Shown: in pieces, positions 9,239 through 17,589 of the stretch | Numbering within the stretch: position 1 is the stretch's first letter | Layout of the letters: each line of letters opens with the position of its first letter | From: Clostridiaceae bacterium | Lineage (GTDB): Bacteria > Bacillota > Clostridia > DSM-8532 | Length of the DNA stretch: 35,518 bases | Direction of reading: 5' to 3' | Assembly: GCA_012839205.1 (NCBI GenBank) | Contig: DUNT01000009.1 | Span: 1 to 35,518 of the forward strand | Notes under the pieces: generated by a model | The model's input: only the letters and a program-made list of their open reading frames with translations | Told to the model about the DNA's origin: nothing | Database searches by the model: none | Program-made: the position numbers and the translations under genes

Positions 9239-10120
9239 TTAAGCTTTTTCAGGTATTTTATCCTTTCTTTCAAGAGTAGCAGCGTCTATAAACATTAGAG
9301 CCGTTAATCTCTGGAATATCAAAAGCACTATAACCTCAAAAAATGCAACTATAAAAAGGGCAAGAGCCGGGTTTTGCACGTCAATTGCAATGGTGTCAAG
9401 AACAAGACCAAGAAAATGTGGCCAGAGACCGTTGAAGATTACTCTCCTTTTACATCCCCTGGTTATATCCAGTGCCACTTTAAAATTCTTTATAATGCCA
9501 GTGTCAAACTCTATAATTAGCAAGTTTTTAAATATAAACAGCATATCAACAGCCAGTACAACGATTGGAAGTAAGGATAAAATTACTACAATTACAGGTA
9601 TAAAAAATGAAATGAATGCCGTTAACACAAATACGCATAAAATTGCAAAAGCAAAAATTCCGTAAAACAAAATATTAAAAACAATAATTTTAATCAGCTT
9701 TTTCAGGAAAAATACTGTTCTCTGTTTCAATGTAGTGTCCGGTTCGGTAAGGCTGTAATAGTAGAATACCCCATAATATGTTGCCAATATATATGCTACA
9801 GCTTTAATCAAAGCATAAATTATTACCACAATTAGCATGGACTCAAAAAATTTGTTTGCAGTTTCCATATTAATTAAGGAAAGATCCAGGGTTTTTGTTT
9901 CAACCTGTTCAATAAGATTTACACTTATTTGCTCGAAGTATAAAAAAGCATCTTCGATATAAGGTCGTGCATAAATATAACCGCCAAAAATAACAGCAAG
10001 TATTAAAATAAATACAATTTGGGCAACAACAGGTTTATCTACATCATGAAACCTGAATGATTCTCTCAGATAAAAAAAGATAGATTTAACTCTGCATCGC
10101 TGGCTTTGCTGTTTATCCAT
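9239..10120 (-). CDS. Uncharacterised multi-pass membrane protein
   Basis: I do not recognise this 293-residue protein. It shows a positively charged cytoplasmic-type N-terminus and about five or six hydrophobic segments, near residues 33-51, 93-117, 145-175, 175-200 and 255-275. Between the first two is a soluble stretch of about 40 residues, and the protein ends in a charged tail. The layout resembles general YciC/DUF-type inner-membrane proteins, without a motif that decides it. The ATG overlaps the end of rluB by eight bases and has GGGGGAAG before it, so it is translated with rluB. No catalytic residues can be named. Confidence 0.75.
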   Translation of the reverse strand: MDKQQSQRCRVKSIFFYLRESFRFHDVDKPVVAQIVFILILAVIFGGYIYARPYIEDAFLYFEQISVNLIEQVETKTLDLSLINMETANKFFESMLIVVIIYALIKAVAYILATYYGVFYYYSLTEPDTTLKQRTVFFLKKLIKIIVFNILFYGIFAFAILCVFVLTAFISFFIPVIVVILSLLPIVVLAVDMLFIFKNLLIIEFDTGIIKNFKVALDITRGCKRRVIFNGLWPHFLGLVLDTIAIDVQNPALALFIVAFFEVIVLLIFQRLTALMFIDAATLERKDKIPEKA

Positions 10121-10838
10121 TTTTCTTCCCCCTGATTTGCTTAACTTCTTTCATTGATAAATACCTCCACTCACCGGGCTTTAAATCTCCTAAAGCAAGT
10201 CTTCCGACAGCAGTTCGTTTAAGCTGCAATACAGGATGCCCCACAGCCTCGCACATACGCCTGACCTGTCTGTTTCTGCCCTCATGTATAATAATTTTTA
10301 ATTCTGTACTTTCAGGTTTAATATCTACAACCTCAACCTGAGCAGGAGCAGTTTGTTTACCATCAAGCATAATCCCGTTTCTTAATGCTTTCAACTCTTT
10401 GTTGGAAGGCATACCCATAACTTCAGCCATATATGTTTTTTGGGTTTCCTGTCCCGGATGAGTGCTTTTAAAGGCAAAATCCCCATCATTGGTAAGGATT
10501 AACAAACCGGTAGTGTCATAATCCAGGCGTCCTACCGGATAAATACGTTCATTGACACCATCAATAAGATCCAATACAGTTTTTCTTCCCTCAGGGTCCG
10601 AAACGGTAGAAACATAGCCTGTCGGCTTATTCAGCATAATATAAATAAGTTTTTCTTCTTTTTTTATAAGTTTCCCATCGACTTCCACTCTGTCCTGCTC
10701 CGACACACAGAAGCCCATTTTGGTGACTATTTCTCCGTTAACCTTTACCCTACCGGCCTGTATCAGCTCCTCTGAATGTCTCCTGGATGCAACTCCACAT
10801 TGAGCCATATACTTTTGCAATCGCATTTTATTATCCAT
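10113..10838 (-). CDS. rluB: 23S rRNA pseudouridine synthase of the RluB/RsuA family
   Basis: Converts a specific uridine in rRNA to pseudouridine; in this family RluB acts on helix 89 of 23S rRNA. It is 241 residues long. An S4 RNA-binding domain occupies residues 5-60 (RLQKYMAQCGVASRR...GRVKVNG). The catalytic motif GRLDYDTTGLLILTNDG has the nucleophile at Asp106. EGRNRQVRRMCE closes the catalytic fold. Start is the ATG at 10838 with GGAAG nine bases upstream. Substrate choice between RluB, RluE and RsuA types cannot be fixed from sequence alone; the length favours RluB. Confidence 0.9.
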   Translation of the reverse strand: MDNKMRLQKYMAQCGVASRRHSEELIQAGRVKVNGEIVTKMGFCVSEQDRVEVDGKLIKKEEKLIYIMLNKPTGYVSTVSDPEGRKTVLDLIDGVNERIYPVGRLDYDTTGLLILTNDGDFAFKSTHPGQETQKTYMAEVMGMPSNKELKALRNGIMLDGKQTAPAQVEVVDIKPESTELKIIIHEGRNRQVRRMCEAVGHPVLQLKRTAVGRLALGDLKPGEWRYLSMKEVKQIRGKKNG

Positions 10839-10864
10839 TGTTTTAATCTTCCTTTTAAAAAATA

Positions 10865-10873
10865 ATTATACCA
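10865..10873 (-). promoter_or_regulatory. Extended -10 promoter of rluB
   Basis: Minus-strand TGGTATAAT is an extended -10 element. No good -35 hexamer stands 17 bases upstream, which is usual for this class. Confidence 0.6.
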
Positions 10874-10986
10874 TAGTTTTTTTATGTTTACTATTTTCCT
10901 AAACCACAACAGCACTAGCAAATAAATTATTATTACAATTGTCTACTTGGAATTATTAATACTTATCTTGACATTAAAGATTATAA

Positions 10987-11007
10987 ATATTAACCTGATA
11001 TTAATAT
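10987..11007. repeat. Inverted repeat upstream of the TIR gene
   Basis: ATATTAA and TTAATAT flank the seven bases CCTGATA, ending eight bases before the GAGGT ribosome site. A TTGACA at 10968-10973 stands just upstream but has no good -10 at normal spacing. It could be an operator, or chance in AT-rich DNA. Confidence 0.35.
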
Positions 11008-11026
11008 GGACAATTGAGGTAATAAA

Positions 11027-14000
11027 ATGAATTATTACAAATATGATGCTTTCATTAGTTACCGTCATACTATGCTTGATGCAGCGGTCGCAGAAAGGCT
11101 TCACCGGTTGCTTGAATCCTTTAAGATTCCAAAAAGCATTGCAAAATCCATCGGCAAAAAAAGAATACAACGAGTTTTCAGAGACAGAGACGAATTGCCT
11201 ACTTCATCAAATCTTGCCGAAAATATCACAGCTGCCCTGGAATCCTCCGAGTTTCTTATAGTTATTTGCTCTCCCAGAACCTCTCAATCACAATGGGTTT
11301 TAACAGAGATTGAGACCTTTAAGAAACTTCACGGTCAAGACAGAATTCTGGCTCTTCTAATTGAAGGAGAACCAGACGAATCATTCCCTGAACAGCTGCG
11401 TTTTATAAAAGAAGAAAAGGTTTTAGAGGATGGAACAGTTGTTGGAACTACTGTGGAAGTGGAACCACTTGCCGCAGATATAAGGGCTGACACCAGAAGA
11501 CAAATGTTCAAAAAACTTAAGACCGAAGTTTTACGCCTTCTTTCACCAATGCTTAATTGCAGCTATGATGACCTTAAACAACGGCATAAGGAACGCCTTA
11601 TAAAAACTGTGCTTACCACATGTATATCATTATCTGCATTTTTTATCGCTTTTGGCTCATTCAATGCATATCAGGCACTTGTTATAAACCAGAAATCTCA
11701 GGAAATTAACCAAAAAGCACAAGAAATAAATCAGAAAAACCTTCAAATCAAAGAACATATTAATCAGATCCAAATAAGCCAATCCAGATATTTGGCTGAT
11801 ATATCCAACAAATACTATGAAAGCGGTGACAGATACCGGGCTATTCTGGCTGCACAGGCAGCTTTACCCAAAAATCTTGACGACCCCGACCGCCCATATG
11901 TTCAGGAAGCGGAATATGCCTTATCACGGGCTTTAGGGGTTTATGAAGTTGATGGCCGTTTTGACGGTGATATTGTACTGGATCATAATATGCCTGTGAG
12001 ATTTTTAATAACCAGTCCTGACGGGAAAACTCTTCTTACTAGCACGACCGATGGATTTTTACATATATGGAATACTGAGGACGGCACCCTCTTAAGATCT
12101 GTTTTCACTGGATATTTCAGTGATGAATATAATACATATTTTATTGATGACAACTACTTTACTACTCTTTGTTATGATGAATCCAATGGTTACTACAACT
12201 ATTCCTGTTTAAATATTAATGGATCAATACTATGGCAAATTAAGATGAATTCGAGCTCGAAGGCGGCGTATAATCCCAATAAAAAGCTTTTGACTGTTTA
12301 CGAAAGTTTAACGTATGACTGGGATCAAAGAGAAATGGTATACTTAGTTGATGCTGTTACAGGTAATGAGCTTTTTTCTACTTCAATAGAAGATTTAATA
12401 AGAAACGCAGCGGCTGATGAATCTACGGATATCTATGTTAACTGCATAACTATGAATAGTGACTCAAGCCTCATCAGCTTTGGTACAAATAACGGTAAAG
12501 TCTTTACAATCGATAGTACCGACGGAAAGCTGATTAATACCCTTGTCACAGAGAACAAAATAGTGGAGAATATTCTATTCTCTGATGACGGATATATGAT
12601 TACCTCGTCTTATTATCTGGCTGATATAGATGAAATTGAAAAAAGCAATGAATGCCTGGAGATTTTCCCACCTCAAAGTAGCACCCCATCTTTCAATTGC
12701 GTCTTTGATGCTATTATTAAGCCTTACTTTTTACAGACCAAACCGTCAAAATTAGTTTTTATTGGGCAAGGGGATATAAATATTATTGATATAAAAACTG
12801 GCATGGTTGACTATGCTTTTATTAGAAACGAAAACATCCTTGATTATTGTATTTTAAATGACAGCATAATAATTACTTCAGACATGGACGGTAGTATTAG
12901 ATTCTCAACATTAAATGATAATATAACTGAGTTGGGGGATTTCAAAATCTCCAGAAATCAGCCTGTTAAAAATGTTGTATTTGCTAACAAAAAACTAATT
13001 TTTTCATTAGGATCCTCAAATAAAGTGTACTTGTACCGGCGGATCTCAAATGAAAGCCATGTACAGTTAGATGGTGACATCAATCCGTTTTCCGAGATTT
13101 TTTATTCTCCCGATGGCAGCCTCGCATTATGTTTTTCTACAGTAACTGATAATATTTCTATATGGGATGTTACGGAACGTAAGGCTATCATATCAAAATC
13201 ATTTAATGATGATATTTCTGATGTTTGCTTTATCAATAACGATACTATATTAGTTTGTTTTGAAAAAAAAGATGATACTCCGGCAAGGTTTGCAACAATC
13301 AGAACTAATGATTTATCTGTTATTTCTGAGAAACGCTTTAACGAAACAAGGTTTTGTATTAATAAGGATTCATCGGTTATGGCCAGATGTGAATATGACG
13401 GGATTTCCTTATACACATTGCCTGATATGACTTTTCTTACAAAAATTAAATATGAAATAGATTCCTCAGGTAGATTTATTCCCTGCTCTTTTACAAATGA
13501 TAACAAATTTTTTGCTGCAATCAAATCTCAAAACGCAATGATTATTGATATACAGACTAAAGATATCTTGCATAATTATAAAAGTGATATTCTCCGTTAC
13601 GGAGTAATCAGCGACGATGGAAAGCTCTGTGCCCTTGCTTTCAATGATAAAACAATTAAGCTGTTTGATGTTGATAATGCTTTGAAAGAAAGGGTTTTAA
13701 TTAATGATTTGCAATTGAGTATAGAAACTATGTTTTTAAGCCCGGACAATAGTTTATTATTTGTGCAGTTAGAAGACAACAGCATTTACATATATGACAC
13801 TGTAAACGGCAGTCTGAAAAAAGTTTTTAATAATGATATAATCGTCACCTCTCTAAAAACGATAAAATTCAGCCGGAATAATGACAAAATTGCTCTCATT
13901 ACCCTCTCAACTGCATGTACATACATCATAGATTCCCACACCCTTAATATACTCGCTAAACCTTTAATTAATGATATCAATAAGGATTTTTCCTACGTTT

Positions 14001-14140
14001 TGTCCCGGGGTGGTGTAATGGATAACAGCTTATACATGGTTCCTGTTTATACTCCTGAAATGCTATTGGTTGAAACAAATAGGCAACTAAACGGCAGAGT
14101 GCTGACCGAGGAAGAAAAAGCTGAAATGTTTATTAATTAG
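11027..14140 (+). CDS. Membrane-anchored TIR-domain protein with C-terminal beta-propeller (WD40-like) repeats
   Basis: A 1037-residue multidomain protein. Residues 5-130 are a TIR domain: it opens YDAFISYRH, has FRDRDELPTSSNL, and carries SQWVLTEIE, where Glu94 sits four residues after Trp90, the position of the catalytic Glu of NAD-cleaving TIRs. Residues about 192-214 form one hydrophobic helix. Residues 224-252 are heptads built on the unit QEINQKA, a likely coiled coil. A helical segment (RYLADISNKYYESGDRYRA, then ALSRALG) precedes about 730 residues of beta-rich repeats. The first is clearly WD40-like (SPDGKTLLTSTTDGFLHIW), and later ones are degenerate (ISIWDV, IKLFDV, IYIYDT). That is enough for roughly two propellers. 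GAGGT precedes the ATG. It stands alone between rluB and ychF, with no partner gene visible. TIR with WD40 is a known combination; function here (NAD depletion, signalling or scaffold) is unproven. Confidence 0.88.
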   Translation: MNYYKYDAFISYRHTMLDAAVAERLHRLLESFKIPKSIAKSIGKKRIQRVFRDRDELPTSSNLAENITAALESSEFLIVICSPRTSQSQWVLTEIETFKKLHGQDRILALLIEGEPDESFPEQLRFIKEEKVLEDGTVVGTTVEVEPLAADIRADTRRQMFKKLKTEVLRLLSPMLNCSYDDLKQRHKERLIKTVLTTCISLSAFFIAFGSFNAYQALVINQKSQEINQKAQEINQKNLQIKEHINQIQISQSRYLADISNKYYESGDRYRAILAAQAALPKNLDDPDRPYVQEAEYALSRALGVYEVDGRFDGDIVLDHNMPVRFLITSPDGKTLLTSTTDGFLHIWNTEDGTLLRSVFTGYFSDEYNTYFIDDNYFTTLCYDESNGYYNYSCLNINGSILWQIKMNSSSKAAYNPNKKLLTVYESLTYDWDQREMVYLVDAVTGNELFSTSIEDLIRNAAADESTDIYVNCITMNSDSSLISFGTNNGKVFTIDSTDGKLINTLVTENKIVENILFSDDGYMITSSYYLADIDEIEKSNECLEIFPPQSSTPSFNCVFDAIIKPYFLQTKPSKLVFIGQGDINIIDIKTGMVDYAFIRNENILDYCILNDSIIITSDMDGSIRFSTLNDNITELGDFKISRNQPVKNVVFANKKLIFSLGSSNKVYLYRRISNESHVQLDGDINPFSEIFYSPDGSLALCFSTVTDNISIWDVTERKAIISKSFNDDISDVCFINNDTILVCFEKKDDTPARFATIRTNDLSVISEKRFNETRFCINKDSSVMARCEYDGISLYTLPDMTFLTKIKYEIDSSGRFIPCSFTNDNKFFAAIKSQNAMIIDIQTKDILHNYKSDILRYGVISDDGKLCALAFNDKTIKLFDVDNALKERVLINDLQLSIETMFLSPDNSLLFVQLEDNSIYIYDTVNGSLKKVFNNDIIVTSLKTIKFSRNNDKIALITLSTACTYIIDSHTLNILAKPLINDINKDFSYVLSRGGVMDNSLYMVPVYTPEMLLVETNRQLNGRVLTEEEKAEMFIN

Positions 14141-14265
14141 TCAATCAATGCATCCCCATTTACCATTTGAGTTTTGTTTTTTTCTTCAGTATATTATTCT
14201 TTACTTTCCATAGTAATCACTAATCTCATATAAATAGCTTTTTCTTTTAATTTCTCTTTCACATA

Positions 14266-14274
14266 TGCTATAAT
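14266..14274 (+). promoter_or_regulatory. Extended -10 promoter of ychF
   Basis: TGCTATAAT, an extended -10 element, lies 55 bases before the ychF start. The remaining bases between the TIR gene stop and this site are T-rich and show no strong terminator hairpin. Confidence 0.65.
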
Positions 14275-14329
14275 GTTTTAGATTAAAATAAGAGTCTCGT
14301 TTTTATTGAATTAATCTGGAGGAATATAG

Positions 14330-15424
14330 ATGAAACTTGGTATTGTTGGGCTTCCCAACGTAGGCAAAAGCACACTTTTTAATGCAATAACAAAAGCAGG
14401 AGCTGAAAGTGCAAACTATCCTTTTTGTACAATAGACCCCAATGTTGGAATAGTAGCCGTACCTGATGAAAGGCTGAATGTTCTGGCTAAAATGTATAAC
14501 CCAAAAAAAGTTATTCCAACTGTAATAGAATTTTTAGATATTGCAGGCTTGGTAAGAGGTGCCAGCAAAGGCGAAGGCTTAGGAAATAAGTTTTTATCAC
14601 ACATCCGGGAAGTGGATGCAATAATCCATGTAGTAAGGTGCTTTGATGATAACGATATAGTTCATGTTGAAGGCTCGGTAGATCCTGCCAGGGATATAGA
14701 AACAATAAATCTTGAGCTTGTGTTCGCAGATATGGAGGCCATTGAAAAACGTATTGAAAAAACCCGAAAACAAATGAAATCCGGTGATAAAAAGTATCAG
14801 ATTGAATTAAACCTGCTGGAAAGAATAAAAGGAGCCCTGGATGCTGGAAAGCCTGTAAGGTCCATGGATTTTGATTCTAATGAGGCAGATTATGTCGATC
14901 AGCTGTTTTTATTGACATCAAAGCCTGTTATGTACTGTGCAAATGTCTCCGAGAACGGGATTTTATCTATTGATCAGAACCCCTATGTTGCAAAAGTAAG
15001 AGATATTGCCAGGGCAGAAAACTCTGAAGTTATAACTATCTGTGCAAAAATTGAGGAAGAAATTGCTCAGCTTGATGACGATGAAAAACAAATGTTTTTA
15101 GAGGAACTGGGGTTAATGGAATCCGGACTTGATAAGCTTATTAAGGCAAGCTACAGACTTCTTGGCCTTATCAGTTTTCTGACAGCAGGCGAAAATGAGG
15201 TGCGTGCCTGGACAATAGTTAAAGGAACAAAAGCCCCTCAGGCCGCCGGCAAAATACATTCCGACTTTGAGAGAGGCTTTATAAGAGCTGAAATTGTAGC
15301 CTTTGACGACCTTATTCGGTACGGTTCTCATACCGCAGCAAAAGAACAGGGGTTAGTCCGTTCTGAGGGAAAAGAATACATTATGAAAGACGGAGATGTA
15401 ACCCTGTTCAGGTTTAATGTATGA
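14330..15424 (+). CDS. ychF: Redox-regulated ATPase YchF (Obg-related)
   Basis: Universally conserved P-loop ATPase that binds ribosomes and is linked to oxidative-stress responses. It is 364 residues, the usual length. GLPNVGKSTLFNAIT is the P-loop (residues 6-20). DIAGLVRGASKGEGLGNKFL is the G3/switch region. A coiled-coil insertion (about residues 130-170) and a C-terminal TGS domain (IRYGS, ending DGDVTLFRFNV) complete the family layout. The ATG has CTGGAGGAA upstream. Monocistronic, with a hairpin directly after the stop codon. Confidence 0.97.
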   Translation: MKLGIVGLPNVGKSTLFNAITKAGAESANYPFCTIDPNVGIVAVPDERLNVLAKMYNPKKVIPTVIEFLDIAGLVRGASKGEGLGNKFLSHIREVDAIIHVVRCFDDNDIVHVEGSVDPARDIETINLELVFADMEAIEKRIEKTRKQMKSGDKKYQIELNLLERIKGALDAGKPVRSMDFDSNEADYVDQLFLLTSKPVMYCANVSENGILSIDQNPYVAKVRDIARAENSEVITICAKIEEEIAQLDDDEKQMFLEELGLMESGLDKLIKASYRLLGLISFLTAGENEVRAWTIVKGTKAPQAAGKIHSDFERGFIRAEIVAFDDLIRYGSHTAAKEQGLVRSEGKEYIMKDGDVTLFRFNV

Positions 15425-15444
15425 GTCAGCAACATTTTGCTGAC
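15425..15444 (+). terminator. Hairpin directly after ychF
   Basis: GTCAGCAA and TTGCTGAC form a perfect eight-base-pair stem with a four-base loop, starting at the base after the stop codon. It has no U tract, so termination is uncertain; it may protect the 3' end together with the adjoining repeat. Confidence 0.45.
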
Positions 15445-15446
15445 AT

Positions 15447-15527
15447 GTCATCCTGAGCAAAGCGAAGGATCTTCCCACAATACTAAAGAAGATCCTTCAT
15501 TCCACTTTTGCTACATTTCAGAATGAC
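15447..15527. repeat. Palindromic intergenic repeat element, copy 1
   Basis: An 81-base element whose ends are GTCATCCTGA and TCAGAATGAC. Its inner arms GAAGGATCTTC and GAAGATCCTTC are perfectly complementary, with AGCAAA/TTTGCT between. The whole can fold as one long hairpin. Its termini recur in the larger element at 24249. It fills the space between the convergent ychF and opuAA genes and ends two bases before the opuAA stop codon, so it probably also acts as a transcript end. Similar GTCATCCTGAGC repeats are common between genes in many bacteria. Confidence 0.8.
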
Positions 15528-15529
15528 TT

Positions 15530-16714
15530 CTATACAAGTGATGACAACACTGCCGCTTTTGATACGATACCTTTGAGACGGTTCTCTTCATCCACAACTG
15601 CTATAGGATACTTTGCCGATGCTGCGACAGATAATAAATCGGAAATAAGGGTATCTTCTGATGTTGTCAATATGTCTCTTATAATCGCATCCTGCATACT
15701 GATTTTGCCAGTTCTGACACTCATGGCATCATCAATGGTCAGTATTCCTATAAGCTCCAACTTGTCTCCCACAACATATGCACTGGATACGCTATGATCA
15801 CGCATTTGTTTAAGGGCATTGTTTGCACCGTCCTTAGTTCTTATCATACATGACGGTGTTTGCATAATATGTTTGACAGAATATATCTGGCCTTTGTCAG
15901 CGCTGTTTATAAAATTCTCTACATATTCATTGGCAGGATTAGAAGCCATATTTTCGGGTGTATCCATCTGTATTATTTTGCCGTCCTTCATTATAGCCAC
16001 CATATCACCTAATTTAAAAGCTTCGTTGATATCGTGTGTAATAAATACTACGGTCTTATTGAGCTTCTTTTGTATTGACAGCAGCTCAAACTGCATATCC
16101 TGTCTTACAAGTGGATCCAGTGCTGAAAATGGTTCATCCATCAAAAGAATGTCCGGGTCATTGGCAAGGGCTCTGGCGATTCCCACACGCTGACGCATAC
16201 CACCGCTTAATTGCGAGATGTTCATATCCTCCCATCCCTCCAGGCCAACCATTTTTATTATTTCTCGTGCCCGTTCTTCTCTTTCTGCTTTCTTTGTTCC
16301 TCTTACTTCAAGTCCATAGGCTACGTTTTCCAGCACATTTCTGTGGGACATAAGCCCAAAACTCTGGAACACCATTGAAACTTTATGTCTTCTGTATTCT
16401 AAAAGTTCTTTTTTATCAAATTTTAATATACTCTTTCCTTCAAAAAGAATATCTCCTGATGTGGGTTTTTGAAGCAGATTCAAACAACGTACTACAGTGG
16501 ATTTACCGGAACCGGACAAGCCTATGAGTACAAATATTTTACCTCTCTCCACCTGAAATGATACATCATTGACGGCAACGGTTACACCCAGCTTTTTAGC
16601 GACTTCTTTCTTGTCGCTTCCACTCTTCATCATCTCAAATGCCGGAACCTTGTTCTTCCCAAACAGTTTGGAGAGGTTCTTTACTTCTAATACTATGTTT
16701 TCATTATTCTTCAA
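15530..16714 (-). CDS. opuAA: Glycine betaine/proline ABC transporter ATPase with CBS pair
   Basis: Energises osmolyte uptake at the cytoplasmic face. It is 394 residues. The ProV-type N-terminal extension is followed by Walker A GLSGSGKST (residues 65-73), the signature LSGGMRQR (169-176), Walker B ILLMDEPFSALDP (189-201) and the switch His in ITHD. The C-terminal 115 residues are two CBS motifs, which in this family sense ionic strength or bind c-di-AMP. It overlaps opuAB by 11 bases and is the last gene of the operon opuAC-opuAB-opuAA. Naming follows Bacillus; substrate is inferred from the binding protein. Confidence 0.93.
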   Translation of the reverse strand: MKNNENIVLEVKNLSKLFGKNKVPAFEMMKSGSDKKEVAKKLGVTVAVNDVSFQVERGKIFVLIGLSGSGKSTVVRCLNLLQKPTSGDILFEGKSILKFDKKELLEYRRHKVSMVFQSFGLMSHRNVLENVAYGLEVRGTKKAEREERAREIIKMVGLEGWEDMNISQLSGGMRQRVGIARALANDPDILLMDEPFSALDPLVRQDMQFELLSIQKKLNKTVVFITHDINEAFKLGDMVAIMKDGKIIQMDTPENMASNPANEYVENFINSADKGQIYSVKHIMQTPSCMIRTKDGANNALKQMRDHSVSSAYVVGDKLELIGILTIDDAMSVRTGKISMQDAIIRDILTTSEDTLISDLLSVAASAKYPIAVVDEENRLKGIVSKAAVLSSLV

Positions 16715-17576
16715 TTGCAGCCTCTCCTTTCTTTATAATTCCCTGTGTTAATCTATCTATGACTATAGCAATAATTACAATTGCAATACCCGCAGTAAAG
16801 CCTCTTCCGGCCTGGAGCCTGTTGATGCTTATAAGAACCTCCTGCCCCAGTCCTGTAACACCAATCATTGAGCCTGTTACCACCATTGATATGGCCATCA
16901 TTATGGTTTGATTTACACCAGTCATAATGGTGGGCATTGCCTGGGGAATTTTTACCTTAATCAACGATTGCCATTTTGTAGAGCCAAAAGCTGTTGCAGC
17001 TTCAACAACCTCACTGTCAACCTGACGGATGCCATGGCTTGTTAATCTGATTAATGGCGGAACAGCATAAATTGTGGTTGCTAAAACCGCCGGAACATTA
17101 CCAAGACCTAAAAGCATAGCTGCAGGAATAAGGTATACAAAACTGGGCATAGTTTGCATTGTATCAAGTATAGGCCTTACAAAAGAATTAAGCCTGTCGC
17201 TGGCAGATACCAGTACCCCGGTAGGAAATCCGATAATAATTGAGATAATAACCGATGCTATGATTATGGTAAGGGTAATATTCATCAAGCCCCAAAGTCC
17301 CATAGCTCCAATTGCGAATACTAACAAAGAATACAGTATTGCTTTACCAATCTTTTTACTCATTCTCCATGTAAGAACGAACACTATGGCAAGTAGTAGC
17401 CACCATGGAATCCTATCAATTACATATCCGATACTATTTAAAAGCACCCGTAAACCACTTGTTATAGCATCAAAGAAGACATCCCATTCGGTTATAAGAT
17501 AATCAATAAAGCGATCAATGGGATCGCTGATATTAAGTTTAATATTAGATGGAAAATTAATTAACCAATCCGGCAT
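16704..17576 (-). CDS. opuAB: Glycine betaine/proline ABC transporter permease
   Basis: Membrane channel subunit, 290 residues. An N-terminal amphipathic stretch and hydrophobic helices around residues 55-75, 80-100 and 100-130 precede the BPD-type permease core. The EAA loop that docks on the ATPase reads EAATAFGSTKWQSLIKVKIP, and family phrases such as LDTMQTMPSFVYLIPA and VPPLIRLT are present. It starts 13 bases after the opuAC stop and overlaps opuAA, so the three subunits are co-translated. Confidence 0.93.
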   Translation of the reverse strand: MPDWLINFPSNIKLNISDPIDRFIDYLITEWDVFFDAITSGLRVLLNSIGYVIDRIPWWLLLAIVFVLTWRMSKKIGKAILYSLLVFAIGAMGLWGLMNITLTIIIASVIISIIIGFPTGVLVSASDRLNSFVRPILDTMQTMPSFVYLIPAAMLLGLGNVPAVLATTIYAVPPLIRLTSHGIRQVDSEVVEAATAFGSTKWQSLIKVKIPQAMPTIMTGVNQTIMMAISMVVTGSMIGVTGLGQEVLISINRLQAGRGFTAGIAIVIIAIVIDRLTQGIIKKGEAAIEE

Positions 17577-17589
17577 AAATTCACCTCAC

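Noticed and set aside
13102-13524. 140-codon minus-strand open frame inside the TIR gene
   Set aside because: Fully antisense to a clearly coding frame with domain structure; no ribosome site or family likeness.
11027-14140. TIR gene as part of Thoeris, CBASS or another named defence island
   Set aside because: No ThsA, cyclic-nucleotide synthase, effector or ATPase partner is adjacent; both neighbours are housekeeping genes.
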